Below are positions 15,675 through 24,056 of a stretch of DNA of 64,000 nucleotides, piece after piece. The notes below the pieces were generated by a model. The model saw only the letters and a list, made by a program, of their open reading frames with translations, made no database searches and was not told the DNA's origin. Origin of the DNA: JAXHTY01 sp034189225 (GTDB lineage Bacteria; Desulfobacterota; Desulfobacteria; Desulfobacterales; Desulfosudaceae); NCBI GenBank assembly GCA_034189225.1, contig JAXHVL010000057.1, positions 1 to 64,000 of the forward strand, in the 5' to 3' direction. The position numbers and the translations under genes were made by a program. Position 1 is the stretch's first letter, and every line of letters begins with the position of its first letter.

Positions 15675-17387
15675 ATGAAAAATGGAAACGGCGCGCCGCA
15701 TGGGGGGGAGCTGGTGGACCTGGTGGTGGATGAAGATCGGGGCAACGTGCTGAAAGACCTGGCGCTGAACCTTCAGGAAATCGTGTTGAACAACCGCCAG
15801 CTCTGCGATTTTGATTTGCTGGCCACCGGTGCTTTTTCACCGCTGAAAGGGTTCATGCGGCAGGTGGATTATGAATCCGTGCTGGACCGCATGCGACTTG
15901 CCGATGGCACCTTGTTTCCCGTACCGGTATGCCTTGATCTGGATGAAACTAAAGCCCTTTCCATGGATGCGGGGCAGTCCGTTGCCTTGCGGGACCAGGA
16001 AGGGCTGCTGCTGGCTATTCTTGAGATTGAAGACATATGGAAGCCGGATCTGGAAAAGGAGGTCATGGCGGTTCACGGGACCACGGACGATGCCCATCCC
16101 GGGGTTCACTACCTGCTTCGGTCCTGCCGGCAATACTACATCGGCGGCAGGATGGAAGTGGTGCGGCTGCCGGTCCATTTCGATTCCCGCCAGCTGCGCA
16201 AAACGCCGGCCGAGGTGCGGTCCTTTTATAAAAAACTGGGATGGCAGCGGGTGGTGGGGTTTCATACCCGGCAGCCCATACATCGTCCCCAGTTTGAAAT
16301 GACGATCCGTGCCATGCGTCAGACCCGGGCGAATCTGCTTTGTCTGCCCAGTGTGGGGCTCACAGACCCGGGTGACTTTGACCGGTACACCCGTGTCCGA
16401 TGCTACAAGCGGATTGCCGATTATTATCCGCCGGATTCGTTTATGCTGAATTTAATCCCCCTGGCCATGCGCATGGCCGGCCCCAGGGAAGCCCTGTTGC
16501 ATTTGATCATTGGGAAGAATTTCGGGTGCACGGATTTTATCATCGGCGCCGACCATGCCAGCCCGGCCAGGGGCAAGGCCGGCAGATCGTTCTATGACAG
16601 CGGTCAGGCCGCGGAAACGGCAGCCGCGTATGCCCAGGAGCTCTCCATGAATGTGGTGGCTTTTCCGGAGATCGTTTATCTGCCGTTTGAGGATGAATTT
16701 GTGCCGGTGGATCAGGTGCCCGAAGAGGCACAATACATCTCCATGTCCGGCACCATCATCCGGGAGCGGATCCGCAAGGGAAAGACGGTGCCCGAGTGGG
16801 CCACCTTTCCCGAGGTGCTGACGGAGCTGGAACGGGCCTACCCCCCGCCCTCCCGGCAGGGGTTTACGATGTTTCTCACCGGCCTTTCCGGCGCGGGCAA
16901 GTCCACCATCGCAAAGGTGCTGTACGCCCGGTTCCTGGAGATCGGCACGCGGCCGGTGACCCTGCTGGACGGCGATATTGTCCGCCACAATCTATCCAGT
17001 GAGCTGGATTTTTCCAAGGCCCACCGGGATATCAATGTCAAGCGCATCGGGTTCGTGGCCAGCGAGATCACCAAAAACCGGGGAATCGCCATATGCGCGC
17101 CCATCGCGCCCTATTCAGTGACGCGCAGCGAGGTCAGGCGCGTCATTGAGGCCTATGGCGGTTTTTTTGAAATTCACATCGCCACGCCCATTGAGGAGTG
17201 TGAAAAACGGGACCGCAAGGGCATGTATGCCAAGGCCAAGGCCGGCCTGATCAAGGGGTTTACCGGTGTGGACGATCCTTATGAGGCCCCGGCTTCACCG
17301 GACCTGCGCATTGATACCACCGACCTGACCCCGGATGAGGCGGCCCAGGAGATTTTGCTGCTGCTGGGTGAGAGGGGGTATATTTAG
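15675..17387 (+). CDS. Fused ATP sulfurylase / APS kinase (PAPS synthase), sulfurylase site altered
   Basis: A 570-residue bifunctional protein. ATG at 15675 is chosen because ggggagg lies 7 nt upstream. Residues 1-385 are a sulfurylase-like domain and 395-570 an APS kinase. The kinase looks intact: Walker A GLSGAGKST (403-411), LLDGDIVRHNLSSELDFS, GIAICAPIAPY, KGMYAKAKAG. In the sulfurylase domain the usual xRNPxHxxH appears as TRQPIHRPQ (198-206, second His replaced) and GRDHAGP appears as GADHASP (291-297, Arg lost). The domain may have little sulfurylase activity and act as a scaffold or sensor, with APS supplied by another Sat. The product PAPS would feed sulfation of surface glycans. 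The TAG stop is formed at the junction with a 141-bp mobile element. Confidence 0.88.
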   Translation: MKNGNGAPHGGELVDLVVDEDRGNVLKDLALNLQEIVLNNRQLCDFDLLATGAFSPLKGFMRQVDYESVLDRMRLADGTLFPVPVCLDLDETKALSMDAGQSVALRDQEGLLLAILEIEDIWKPDLEKEVMAVHGTTDDAHPGVHYLLRSCRQYYIGGRMEVVRLPVHFDSRQLRKTPAEVRSFYKKLGWQRVVGFHTRQPIHRPQFEMTIRAMRQTRANLLCLPSVGLTDPGDFDRYTRVRCYKRIADYYPPDSFMLNLIPLAMRMAGPREALLHLIIGKNFGCTDFIIGADHASPARGKAGRSFYDSGQAAETAAAYAQELSMNVVAFPEIVYLPFEDEFVPVDQVPEEAQYISMSGTIIRERIRKGKTVPEWATFPEVLTELERAYPPPSRQGFTMFLTGLSGAGKSTIAKVLYARFLEIGTRPVTLLDGDIVRHNLSSELDFSKAHRDINVKRIGFVASEITKNRGIAICAPIAPYSVTRSEVRRVIEAYGGFFEIHIATPIEECEKRDRKGMYAKAKAGLIKGFTGVDDPYEAPASPDLRIDTTDLTPDEAAQEILLLLGERGYI

Positions 17388-17533
17388 TGCCCATCCATAA
17401 ATTGCTATTTTGCCCGATTTCTGCGTCAGGCTCAAATTTTAATCCTCGAAATACGCAAAGTATTCCTCCGGTTAAAATTTTCGCCTTCCTTGAACTCGAC
17501 CAAAATATCTAATTTCTGGACGGACACTATTTA
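17381..17533. mobile_element. Family A miniature element, 141 bp, TATTTA duplication
   Basis: The element at 17387-17527 has inverted ends GTGCCCATCCATAAATT and AATTTCTGGACGGACAC and is flanked by TATTTA at 17381-17386 and 17528-17533. The whole interior is an imperfect palindrome (caaattttaatcctc against ccggttaaaattttcg), so a transcript would fold into one long hairpin. It has no coding capacity. Its first G completes the TAG stop of the upstream gene. Confidence 0.9.
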
Positions 17534-17557
17534 GGGGTGGGCGCAAACTATTTATTC

Positions 17558-17850
17558 AGTCAATAATACCGGGTCCTTTGGGGGAGGTCAGAGATAAAAG
17601 GCTACGCCGGTGAGGCGCAAAGCACGAAAACCAACCAAGTTCCTTGGAAGTCGCTTGCAGACGGCAAAGTAAAAAGTTCAGGATGCGGCATGTTTTTATC
17701 TCACCCTCGAGGAATTTTTTGTAGGGGCGAACCTTGTGTTCGCCCTCTGATCGCCCGATCAGAGGGCGAACACAAGGTTCGCCCCTACACCGTACGTGAC
17801 ATGACGAGAGATGTATCGCAACGCAGATCTTGGGCTTTTTACGAAGCCGT
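17558..17850. repeat. Truncated composite repeat followed by a nested palindrome
   Basis: Positions 17558-17630 match the left end of the composite element at 20693 and 56990 (agtcaataa, then gataaaaggctacgccgg and gcgcaaagcacgaaa). From 17650 a GTAAAAAGT-family palindrome follows. It holds the internal gtaggggcgaacctt hairpin and a second arm reading gggctttttacgaagccgtc. No gene is present. Confidence 0.7.
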
Positions 17851-17906
17851 CAAATTTTACAATATACAGGCCCTTGCAATCAGTTGTTTTAAAAATTTGA
17901 AGATTG

Positions 17907-18215
17907 AGGGGGGCTGAAAAGCCGAAAGACAAGGTTGCAGATGTTTTGAAAATGGTGGTCCATGGTTATCAGTTCTGCGCCGGTTTCCATGGTCTGGGCG
18001 GCAATTCTGGAGTAACGGTCTGATGTGATTTCCGTCATAGGGACGGTTTCAACCACCGGGTGGGCCAGGAATCGTTCCAGTTCTTCCATTCTTTATCGAT
18101 TTGTTCGCAGGATTTAATAGCCGTCTCAAAATCGCGGGCCTCTTGCAGTCTCCAGCCACCTGCCAGTTGTTTCAGGGACGCGGCGGGTTTTTTTCGTTTT
18201 GTGTCAATAATGAAT
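17907..18215 (-). pseudogene. Rearranged vapBC remnant
   Basis: On the minus strand, fragments matching the intact vapBC at 6860-7503 occur in scrambled order. First is a VapC start (FIIDT), then VapB (AASLKQLAGGWRLQEARDFE, KSCEQIDKE), then the VapC C-terminal half (EELERFLAHPVVETVPMTEI, QTMETGAELITMDHHFQNI). The VapC part lacks the 18 residues RLKQQGTPIPSNDIWIAA, lost between two copies of IAA, which removes a catalytic Asp. Several joins match short repeated words. The module is dead and adjoins the lipoprotein gene stop. Confidence 0.75.
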
Positions 18216-18222
18216 TCGAATC

Positions 18223-18879
18223 TCACCCCTCTTTCACTTTTTCATGAACATCCGTGATGATGGCTGCTGACAGTCGTTTCATGGCCAGGCTCATGGCTTC
18301 GGCAAAGGCACGGGGGTTGTTGCGGGCACATGGCTGGGATGTCTCATAGTGTTTTTGAAAGACAATGCCATCGCCGTCTCTTCCGGCGGCCCCGGCGTCC
18401 CGCAAGGTGATGCTGATGGCCAGCTCCGCCCGCCAGTCCGTCGCGGCGTCGTTTTCAAGAAATTTATCCACGCTACCCTCGATAATATAGCGGGCCCGTG
18501 CTAGTCCGTCCGGGCCGTAAACCCCTCTATAACGGCCCGTGGCTCTAGTGTCCCTTTCCAGCAGGTAAGTAATCATCCCGGCCGGCGGTGTTCGCCAGCG
18601 GTGGTAGACATACTCGGCAACGAGAAAATCTTTTTTCTTGTAGATCATGTCCCCGGTCGCGTAAAGCGGGGAGGCCGTAAATTCATTGATCCCGATGACA
18701 ACGGGCGCCGGCGCAGCCTCAGCCAGCGACGGTGGTTCATATTCCAGCGTGTAATAATTCACCTCCAACGCGGGCTGAACCAGTTCGGAGAAGTTAAGGC
18801 AGCCGGTTGCGAAAAAGCAGCACAGGAGAACAATGGTTGCGATGCCGGTATGTGCGATGAAGGCATGGGGGTGTTTCAT
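18223..18879 (-). CDS. ABC-transport auxiliary lipoprotein (PqiC-like) of the Mla-type system
   Basis: A 218-residue lipoprotein. A signal peptide with lipobox ATGC places Cys near residue 27. The rest resembles the ABC_trans_aux/PqiC family: NYYTLEYEPPSL at the start, a GINEFTASPLY strand, VYHRWRTPPAGMITYLLE, then YIIEGSVDKFLE. It lies last in the mlaE-mlaF-mlaD order and is a candidate outer-membrane partner of the MCE protein. The stop is next to a dead vapBC fragment. Confidence 0.8.
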   Translation of the reverse strand: MKHPHAFIAHTGIATIVLLCCFFATGCLNFSELVQPALEVNYYTLEYEPPSLAEAAPAPVVIGINEFTASPLYATGDMIYKKKDFLVAEYVYHRWRTPPAGMITYLLERDTRATGRYRGVYGPDGLARARYIIEGSVDKFLENDAATDWRAELAISITLRDAGAAGRDGDGIVFQKHYETSQPCARNNPRAFAEAMSLAMKRLSAAIITDVHEKVKEG

Positions 18880-18921
18880 TCCGGGTGCGTCTCCTTGTGC
18901 AAGATTGTCATTGGTTTCATA

Positions 18922-19908
18922 TCAGTCATAATTTTCGATGGTCTTGGCCGGCGGCGGTGCGGCAAACAGGAGCAGCGAGGGCTGGTCCGCGCTTTTGGTG
19001 GTCAGGTTGCTCAACTCTTTTCCGGCTTCCTCAAGGTGGCGCAGGGTGGAGGTCAGGTTTTTTTCAAGCCTGAACATGCGCTCGTCAACATTACCGATGG
19101 TTTCCGTGCCTTTGTTCATGAGCGTTTCGGCCTGCTGTATGACCGTATTCAGCTCTTTAATGGCCGTGTTGATTTTTTCCCTGTTTCCGGCCACCAGGGT
19201 ATTGAGCTCCATTGCCGCGCCATTAGCGTTTTTCGCAAATTCATTCAGGTTATTCCCCGTGGTTTCCCCTACCGCCAGTATCCGGTCCCACCGCTTGTCG
19301 TTCAGAAGCTTGTTGGCCCGGTCCAACGCTGTTTTAAGGCGGCCCGCGATCGGTTTGACGTTCGCATCCTTCACGGTCTGATTCACCGTTGTGATGGTTT
19401 CCTGCAGGCGCCCTGAAATGCCCCCCAGGTCCACTGTCTTGAGCTGGTTCACCACTTCGGCAAGCCCGTCCAGTAACAGCCTTATTTCCGAAGATTTTGT
19501 AGGAATCACCGGATATTTCGCCGCCTGTGCCACCTCCGGCGAAAGGAGGGTATCTCCCTGCTGCTGCCGGTTCAGCTCCACGAACATGATGCCCGTAATG
19601 CCGATTGATTTGATCTGAGCCACGATGTCTTTGCCGGGCTTCCAGTCCGACTCGATTCGAAGCAGCACCTCGATGAGTTTGGCGTCTTTGGCGATCCGGA
19701 TATCATGCACTTTCCCGATGGACACGCCGCGGTATTTGACAGGAGAATCCTTGTTCAGTCCCTGGATGGATTCATCAAAATAGGCGGCGTAAATCCGTCC
19801 TCCCTGAAAATAGCTTGTTGCGCCCACATAGATAACCACGACTGCAATGATCGTGATGCCGGCAATGACAAACAGGCCCACCATAAAATTAGTTTTGACG
19901 GAAGCCAT
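18922..19908 (-). CDS. mlaD: MCE/MlaD-family substrate-binding protein
   Basis: A 328-residue protein with one N-terminal membrane anchor (FMVGLFVIAGITIIAVVVIY). An MCE domain follows at about 38-115 (GLNKDSPVKYRGVSIGKVHDI, then IGITGIMFVELNR), then a long helical region (about 150-310) with heptad-like spacing. MlaD hexamers sit in the inner membrane and pass phospholipids to or from the MlaEF ATPase. The helical tail is longer than in E. coli MlaD and closer to PqiB/LetB or Mycobacterium Mce types, suggesting a periplasmic tunnel or coiled coil. Confidence 0.88.
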   Translation of the reverse strand: MASVKTNFMVGLFVIAGITIIAVVVIYVGATSYFQGGRIYAAYFDESIQGLNKDSPVKYRGVSIGKVHDIRIAKDAKLIEVLLRIESDWKPGKDIVAQIKSIGITGIMFVELNRQQQGDTLLSPEVAQAAKYPVIPTKSSEIRLLLDGLAEVVNQLKTVDLGGISGRLQETITTVNQTVKDANVKPIAGRLKTALDRANKLLNDKRWDRILAVGETTGNNLNEFAKNANGAAMELNTLVAGNREKINTAIKELNTVIQQAETLMNKGTETIGNVDERMFRLEKNLTSTLRHLEEAGKELSNLTTKSADQPSLLLFAAPPPAKTIENYD

Positions 19909-19932
19909 AATTATTGCTCGCTGTATTTTGTT

Positions 19933-20682
19933 TTACTCGCCGCCGGCCGCATTTATCTGTTTTATCCGGGGCTGCCGGTTGAAAAACTGGCGGACAAACG
20001 GATAATGGCACTCGTTTTTCAGAAATGCCGGTGTCCCCTCGGCGATTTTTCCCTTGGTGATTTTATCCAGCATGATTACCCGCCTGGTGATGGTGAAAAC
20101 GCTTTCCAGTTCATGGGTGACCACCACCATGGTGGTTCCGGATGATTTATTGATGTGCAGTATCAATTCGTCGATTTCCGCCGAACTGACAGGGTCCAGC
20201 CCGGCCGATGGTTCATCCAGAAAGAGGATCTGCGGGTTTAATGCCATGGCCCTTGCCAGGGCGGCCCGTTTTTTCATCCCTCCGCTGATGGTCGACGGCA
20301 GGTAGTCTTCAAATCCGGAAAGCCCCACAACCGCCAGCTTGATGCTTGCCATTTTCCGGATGGCGGCGGCATCCAGGTCCGTATACTCGGCTATGGGCAG
20401 GGCGATGTTTTCACTGAGCGTCATTGAGCCGAACAATGCGTTGTTTTGAAACAGCACGCCGATTTTACGGGTGGTGTTGCAGCAGCCGATGTCCTGGCCG
20501 TCGATCAGCACCTGCCCGGCCGAGGGCGTGCCAAGGCCCGTCATGATCCGCATCAGCGTGGTCTTGCCGCAACCGCTTTCACCGAGGATCACAACGATTT
20601 CCCCCTGCGCCACGTTAAAATTGATGTTGTTCAGAACAACCTCTTCACCGAACCTGGCGCTGATGTTGTTTACCTGGATCAT
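19933..20682 (-). CDS. mlaF: ABC transporter ATPase, MlaF type
   Basis: A 249-residue ABC ATPase: Walker A LGESGCGKTTL, Q-loop FQNNALFGSMTLSENIALP, signature STISGGMKKRAALARAM, Walker B ILFLDEPSAGLDPVSSAEID, and switch His in VVVTHELESVFTI. The GGM-KR signature and GLDPVSS are typical of MlaF. It energises retrograde lipid transport with MlaE. The ATG is 11 bp from the edge of a 352-bp composite repeat that separates it from mlaE, so it may rely on read-through or on a promoter inside the repeat. Confidence 0.92.
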   Translation of the reverse strand: MIQVNNISARFGEEVVLNNINFNVAQGEIVVILGESGCGKTTLMRIMTGLGTPSAGQVLIDGQDIGCCNTTRKIGVLFQNNALFGSMTLSENIALPIAEYTDLDAAAIRKMASIKLAVVGLSGFEDYLPSTISGGMKKRAALARAMALNPQILFLDEPSAGLDPVSSAEIDELILHINKSSGTTMVVVTHELESVFTITRRVIMLDKITKGKIAEGTPAFLKNECHYPFVRQFFNRQPRIKQINAAGGE

Positions 20683-20692
20683 TCGTTCATTC

Positions 20693-21044
20693 AGTCAACA
20701 AAACCTGGTCTTTTGGGCCAGGTGAGCGATAAAAGGCTATGCCGGTAATGAGCAAAGCACGAAATTCGAAATTCGAAACAAATCCGAATATCAAATGCTT
20801 CAATGATCAAAACAGATACCGGAGTATTCCGGGCATCAATTCGATGCACGTATCTTCGTGTCCTTCGTGCGCTTCGTGGTAATTAACCCCCAGGCAGTTG
20901 AACCACGAAGCTCACGAAGGACACGCAGGATGAGTGCAAGCACCATGTGCCTTCGTCTTCCGAGTTTTTATGTTCACGTACGAGGCCTGTAAACAATCCC
21001 CTTATAGGGCAACAAAAGCAGGCCCCTCTGGGGCCGGATGTTTA
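20693..21044. repeat. Composite dispersed repeat inserted between mlaE and mlaF
   Basis: The element runs from agtcaacaaaacctggtc to ggggccggatgtttac. Its parts, in order, are a cctggtc/ggccagg hairpin, gataaaaggctatgccgg, gcaaagcacgaaattcgaa, a large cttcgtgtccttcgtgcgc / gaagctcacgaaggacac palindrome, and gggaacctctggggc-like ends. A near-complete second copy is at 56990-57304. Left-end copies are at 36397 and 17558, and right-end copies at about 32555. It holds no gene. Confidence 0.8.
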
Positions 21045-21050
21045 CCTGCA

Positions 21051-22250
21051 TCATCCCCAGTATATCCGTATGATCGCCACAATGGAATCCGCAAGAATGA
21101 TCATAAAGATGCAGCTGACCACGGCCGAGGTGGCGGCTCCACCTACTGACGCGGCCCCGCCGCGCACCTGAAATCCTCTCAGGCACCCGATCAACGCTAT
21201 CAGTATCGCAAATATGACACTTTTTGCAAGCCCCCAGATGATATCATCGATAAACAATGCATCGGCGACCCCCTGAATGTAGGCGGCCGGCATCAGGTGC
21301 AGCATGGTGACGCTGACAATGAGGCCGCCGAGGATGGCGAAGATAACGGCCAGCACCGTTAAGATCGGCAGGGCAATCACCATGGCCACAAGCCGTGGAA
21401 TGGTTAAAAAAAGAATGGGGTCAAACCCCATGCTGGACAGGGCGTCTATTTCTTCGGATATTTGCATGGTGCCGATTTCCGCGGCATAGGCGGAGCCGGT
21501 CCGGCCGGCAATTATAATGGCCGTCAACATCGGGCCGATTTCCGCAACCATGGCAAATGCAATCAGCGAAGGGATATAAATATTGCCCCCGTATTTGCTC
21601 AATTGAACGGAAGACACAAATGCCATGATAAGCCCGGTGATGAGGCTGATCAGGCCGACAATGGGAATGGCGGCCACCCCGCCTTTTTGAATCAGCTCGA
21701 TGGTATCGCCCAGACGGAACCGTCTGGGATGAGCGATGGCGCGGGCAGCGGCAAAAATCATCATTCCCAGAAAGGAAATCGTGTAATCGATTTTTCGTAT
21801 GCCCAGAAACGCGGCGCCGCCGATCTCCGTAATAATTGCCCTGGGGTCCAGAACTGGTGGGGGATAAGGCGCCTGGCGGGGTGAAATGTCCGCATACAGG
21901 GAGAATACGCTTTCCAAAGATTCGGGTATATTGGTAATAGAAAGATTGCCGCCATGTTGGTTTGCCACATCCTGTAATTCTTTGGTAACAAAAACACCGT
22001 AGTCGTCCGCACGGTCCACATCCGACAGATCCAGTTGGATTGAATTCGGATACCCCGATCTGGCAATCGTATCGGTGATGCCGCGAAGCAGCATTGCGGC
22101 GGATTCAATGGTCATCGTGCCGGAAAGAAAAATCGTCATGCCGTTGTCCGCATTGGCGGCTGTGGTAAAGGCTGCGGCGGGATTCGGTTTTGTTTCCGGC
22201 ATAATGGTCGGCTCTTTTGATGTCCATAACCCGAATATTTTTTCATTCAT
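21051..22250 (-). CDS. mlaE: MlaE-type ABC permease with N-terminal STAS domain
   Basis: A 399-residue protein. Residues about 35-125 resemble a STAS domain like MlaB (LSGTMTIESAAMLLRGI, IQLDLSDVDRADDYGVFV). Residues 140-399 are a MlaE permease with five to six membrane helices and family signatures GLIMAFVSSVQLSKYGG, EIGPMLTAIIIAGRTGSAYAAEIGTM (shortened), EIDALSSMGFDPILFLTIPR and KSVIFAILIALIGCLRGF. The fused STAS domain replaces the separate MlaB regulator. Its start overlaps the small Cys-rich gene by 4 nt (ATGA). Confidence 0.9.
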   Translation of the reverse strand: MNEKIFGLWTSKEPTIMPETKPNPAAAFTTAANADNGMTIFLSGTMTIESAAMLLRGITDTIARSGYPNSIQLDLSDVDRADDYGVFVTKELQDVANQHGGNLSITNIPESLESVFSLYADISPRQAPYPPPVLDPRAIITEIGGAAFLGIRKIDYTISFLGMMIFAAARAIAHPRRFRLGDTIELIQKGGVAAIPIVGLISLITGLIMAFVSSVQLSKYGGNIYIPSLIAFAMVAEIGPMLTAIIIAGRTGSAYAAEIGTMQISEEIDALSSMGFDPILFLTIPRLVAMVIALPILTVLAVIFAILGGLIVSVTMLHLMPAAYIQGVADALFIDDIIWGLAKSVIFAILIALIGCLRGFQVRGGAASVGGAATSAVVSCIFMIILADSIVAIIRIYWG

Positions 22251-22435
22251 ACAGCCGAAGCGTGGTTGTAGCAGGAAATCCCTTCGGCCAGCCGCCGCCG
22301 GATGCGGTCAAGGGTGGGGCAGGTATCAAAGCATTGGGGCGCTTCTTCCCGCCTGCTGCAATTCCGGCACGGGCTTTCAATAAAGTAACCGATCTCAAAA
22401 TCAAACTTATTTCTGTTGGTCGTAATTTCGTACAT
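22247..22435 (-). CDS. Small Cys-rich protein upstream of mlaE
   Basis: A 62-residue protein with six Cys, four of them in two CxxC-like clusters: ESPCRNCSRREEAPQCFDTC, then a basic helix LDRIRRRLAEGISC. The pattern suggests a small zinc-binding or iron-binding protein. The ATGA overlap with mlaE supports real translation and coupling. The family is not recognised. The ribosome site is weak (agga, about 14 nt upstream). Confidence 0.6.
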   Translation of the reverse strand: MYEITTNRNKFDFEIGYFIESPCRNCSRREEAPQCFDTCPTLDRIRRRLAEGISCYNHASAV

Positions 22436-22526
22436 GATGTGTTGTTTTAATCCTGTGTATGCGAATGGTACTCATAAATTCAAAAAAACTATAACACGGT
22501 GGCCGGGGCAATGTAAATTTCCTTTT

Positions 22527-23732
22527 TTATGTGGCCGCCCGAATCGCCATCGCCAGAACCGATACCGGATGCATGACCGGATAATCGGTATGGGCCTGAA
22601 TCTGCATCTTGCAGGTTTCACAGTCCGTGATGACGATATCGGGCGCGGCCGTATTGATTTGTTCAAAAAGCACCTGCCCGATATCGGCGGCAATTTGCCG
22701 GTATTCTTTTTTAAACCCATAGGTGCCGGCAATCCCGCAGCATTCGGAATGCAGGAGAATGAGCCGAAGCCCGGGAATTTGTTTCAGGACCGAAACGGTA
22801 TGAATGGCCCCTCCGGTACGCTCCAGGTGGCAGGGCGAATGGTAGGCCGCCGTCAGGTTCACCGGCCCCATCGTCGGCAGTCCGGTCTGTTTGAACCGTT
22901 TATGAAGAAAGGCGGTAATAAATTCCAGCTGATGGAAAATGGCTGCATTGTCGATATCCAGGATGCCGGGATAATCGTGTTTTACGGTGAGCACGCATGA
23001 GGAAGAGGAAAAAATAATCTTACGCCCACCCTCGCCGGCAGCCTTCAATAGTTCAGCCAGGTTATAGGTAGCGTTTTGCCGGACCTTTTTCAGGTCCCCG
23101 GCGGCGATCAGGGGCACGCCGCAGCATTTCTGGGGTGGTGCGATCGCGCCCACCCCCAGCGTGTTGAGGGCAAACACCACGTCGTTGCCAAGGGCGTGAT
23201 CATAGTAATTCACGTAACAGCCGTGAAAATACAGCACAGTTTCCGGAAATGTCTGTTGGTGATTCGCCTGCCGCTGAAGCGTCTTTGAGAATGTTCCCCG
23301 GTCAAATTTCGGAAAGCTGGCCCTGCCGGCGATCCCCACAAATGCCGACAGCAGTGTCCTGGCAAAGGCGGCCTGCATCACCCGGTTGGCCAGGCCGTTG
23401 ACACGGGTAGCCAGCTTACCCATAAGATCTGTGCGGGTGAGCAGAAAATCCCGCAGCCGGTTTTTGCGCCGCAGCCGTGCGCTCTTTGCCTGATAGATGA
23501 AGTCCGTGATCCGGACGCCGGAAGGGCATACCGTTTCACAGCGCTTGCAGTTGTTGCAGTAAGCCAGAGACTGATCGGCCAGGAAAGGGGTTTTAATCCG
23601 CATCCGTTCCGCATCCGGCCCCGAGTACTTGGGCCCGGGGTAGCTGGCCGTTACCCGGGCCACGGGACAATAAACGGTGCACACCGTGCATTTGATGCAG
23701 CAGTCAAAGCTGGTGTTTTCAAGTTTTATCAT
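22527..23732 (-). CDS. glpC: Anaerobic glycerol-3-phosphate dehydrogenase subunit C
   Basis: A 401-residue iron-sulfur protein. Two ferredoxin-type clusters are near the N-terminus (CCIKCTVCTVYCPVARV at 11-27; CNNCKRCETVCPSGV at about 59-73). Two CCG domains follow (GCYVNYYDHALGNDVV with KCCGVPL; YHSPCHLERTG with SECCGIAGTYGF). GlpC anchors GlpAB to the membrane and passes electrons to menaquinone. It is the last gene of the glp set, separated from glpB by about 290 bp of repeats. Confidence 0.93.
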   Translation of the reverse strand: MIKLENTSFDCCIKCTVCTVYCPVARVTASYPGPKYSGPDAERMRIKTPFLADQSLAYCNNCKRCETVCPSGVRITDFIYQAKSARLRRKNRLRDFLLTRTDLMGKLATRVNGLANRVMQAAFARTLLSAFVGIAGRASFPKFDRGTFSKTLQRQANHQQTFPETVLYFHGCYVNYYDHALGNDVVFALNTLGVGAIAPPQKCCGVPLIAAGDLKKVRQNATYNLAELLKAAGEGGRKIIFSSSSCVLTVKHDYPGILDIDNAAIFHQLEFITAFLHKRFKQTGLPTMGPVNLTAAYHSPCHLERTGGAIHTVSVLKQIPGLRLILLHSECCGIAGTYGFKKEYRQIAADIGQVLFEQINTAAPDIVITDCETCKMQIQAHTDYPVMHPVSVLAMAIRAAT

Positions 23733-23744
23733 ATCTTAAAATAT

Positions 23745-24056
23745 TGACGGCTTCGTAAAAAGCGCCCAACCCCACTGTGGTATTTTTGCAGGAAGTAACT
23801 TATGGAGGTCTAAAGACCTCCGCTACACAATCCGAGGCAATATCCCCTGATTCGATAATGGCCTCAATTCATATAACGGAAGGCTTTAGCCTTCCACAAA
23901 AAAACAAGTTCCCTGGAAGTACCATAAAGAGATATTTTTATTTCAACCATGAAGAACATGAAGAGCATGAAGTTGAAATTATAGTTAATTTTTTATTTCT
24001 TCATGATCTTCATGCGCTTCATGGTCAAAAAATCAGACTTTTTACGAGTGCATCAA
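23745..24056. repeat. Repeat array between glpB and glpC
   Basis: The array starts with gacggcttcgtaaaaagc, continues with R1 (hairpins ggtctaaagacc and aaggctttagcctt), and ends with a palindrome of gaagaacatgaagagcatga against tcatgatcttcatgcgcttc. It ends at tttttacgagtgcatc. The same array, with the composite element inserted in it, lies at 56734-57365. The last 10 residues of GlpB are encoded by its edge. No gene is seen. Confidence 0.8.

Noticed and set aside
20735..20775. Resemblance of gataaaaggctatgccgg...gcaaagcacg (also at 17600, 36440 and 57030) to a cyclic-di-GMP (GEMM) riboswitch.
   Set aside because: The gcaaagc word is there, but the second conserved stem-loop and the tetraloop-receptor layout are not. 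The copies are parts of a dispersed repeat and do not precede likely target genes consistently.
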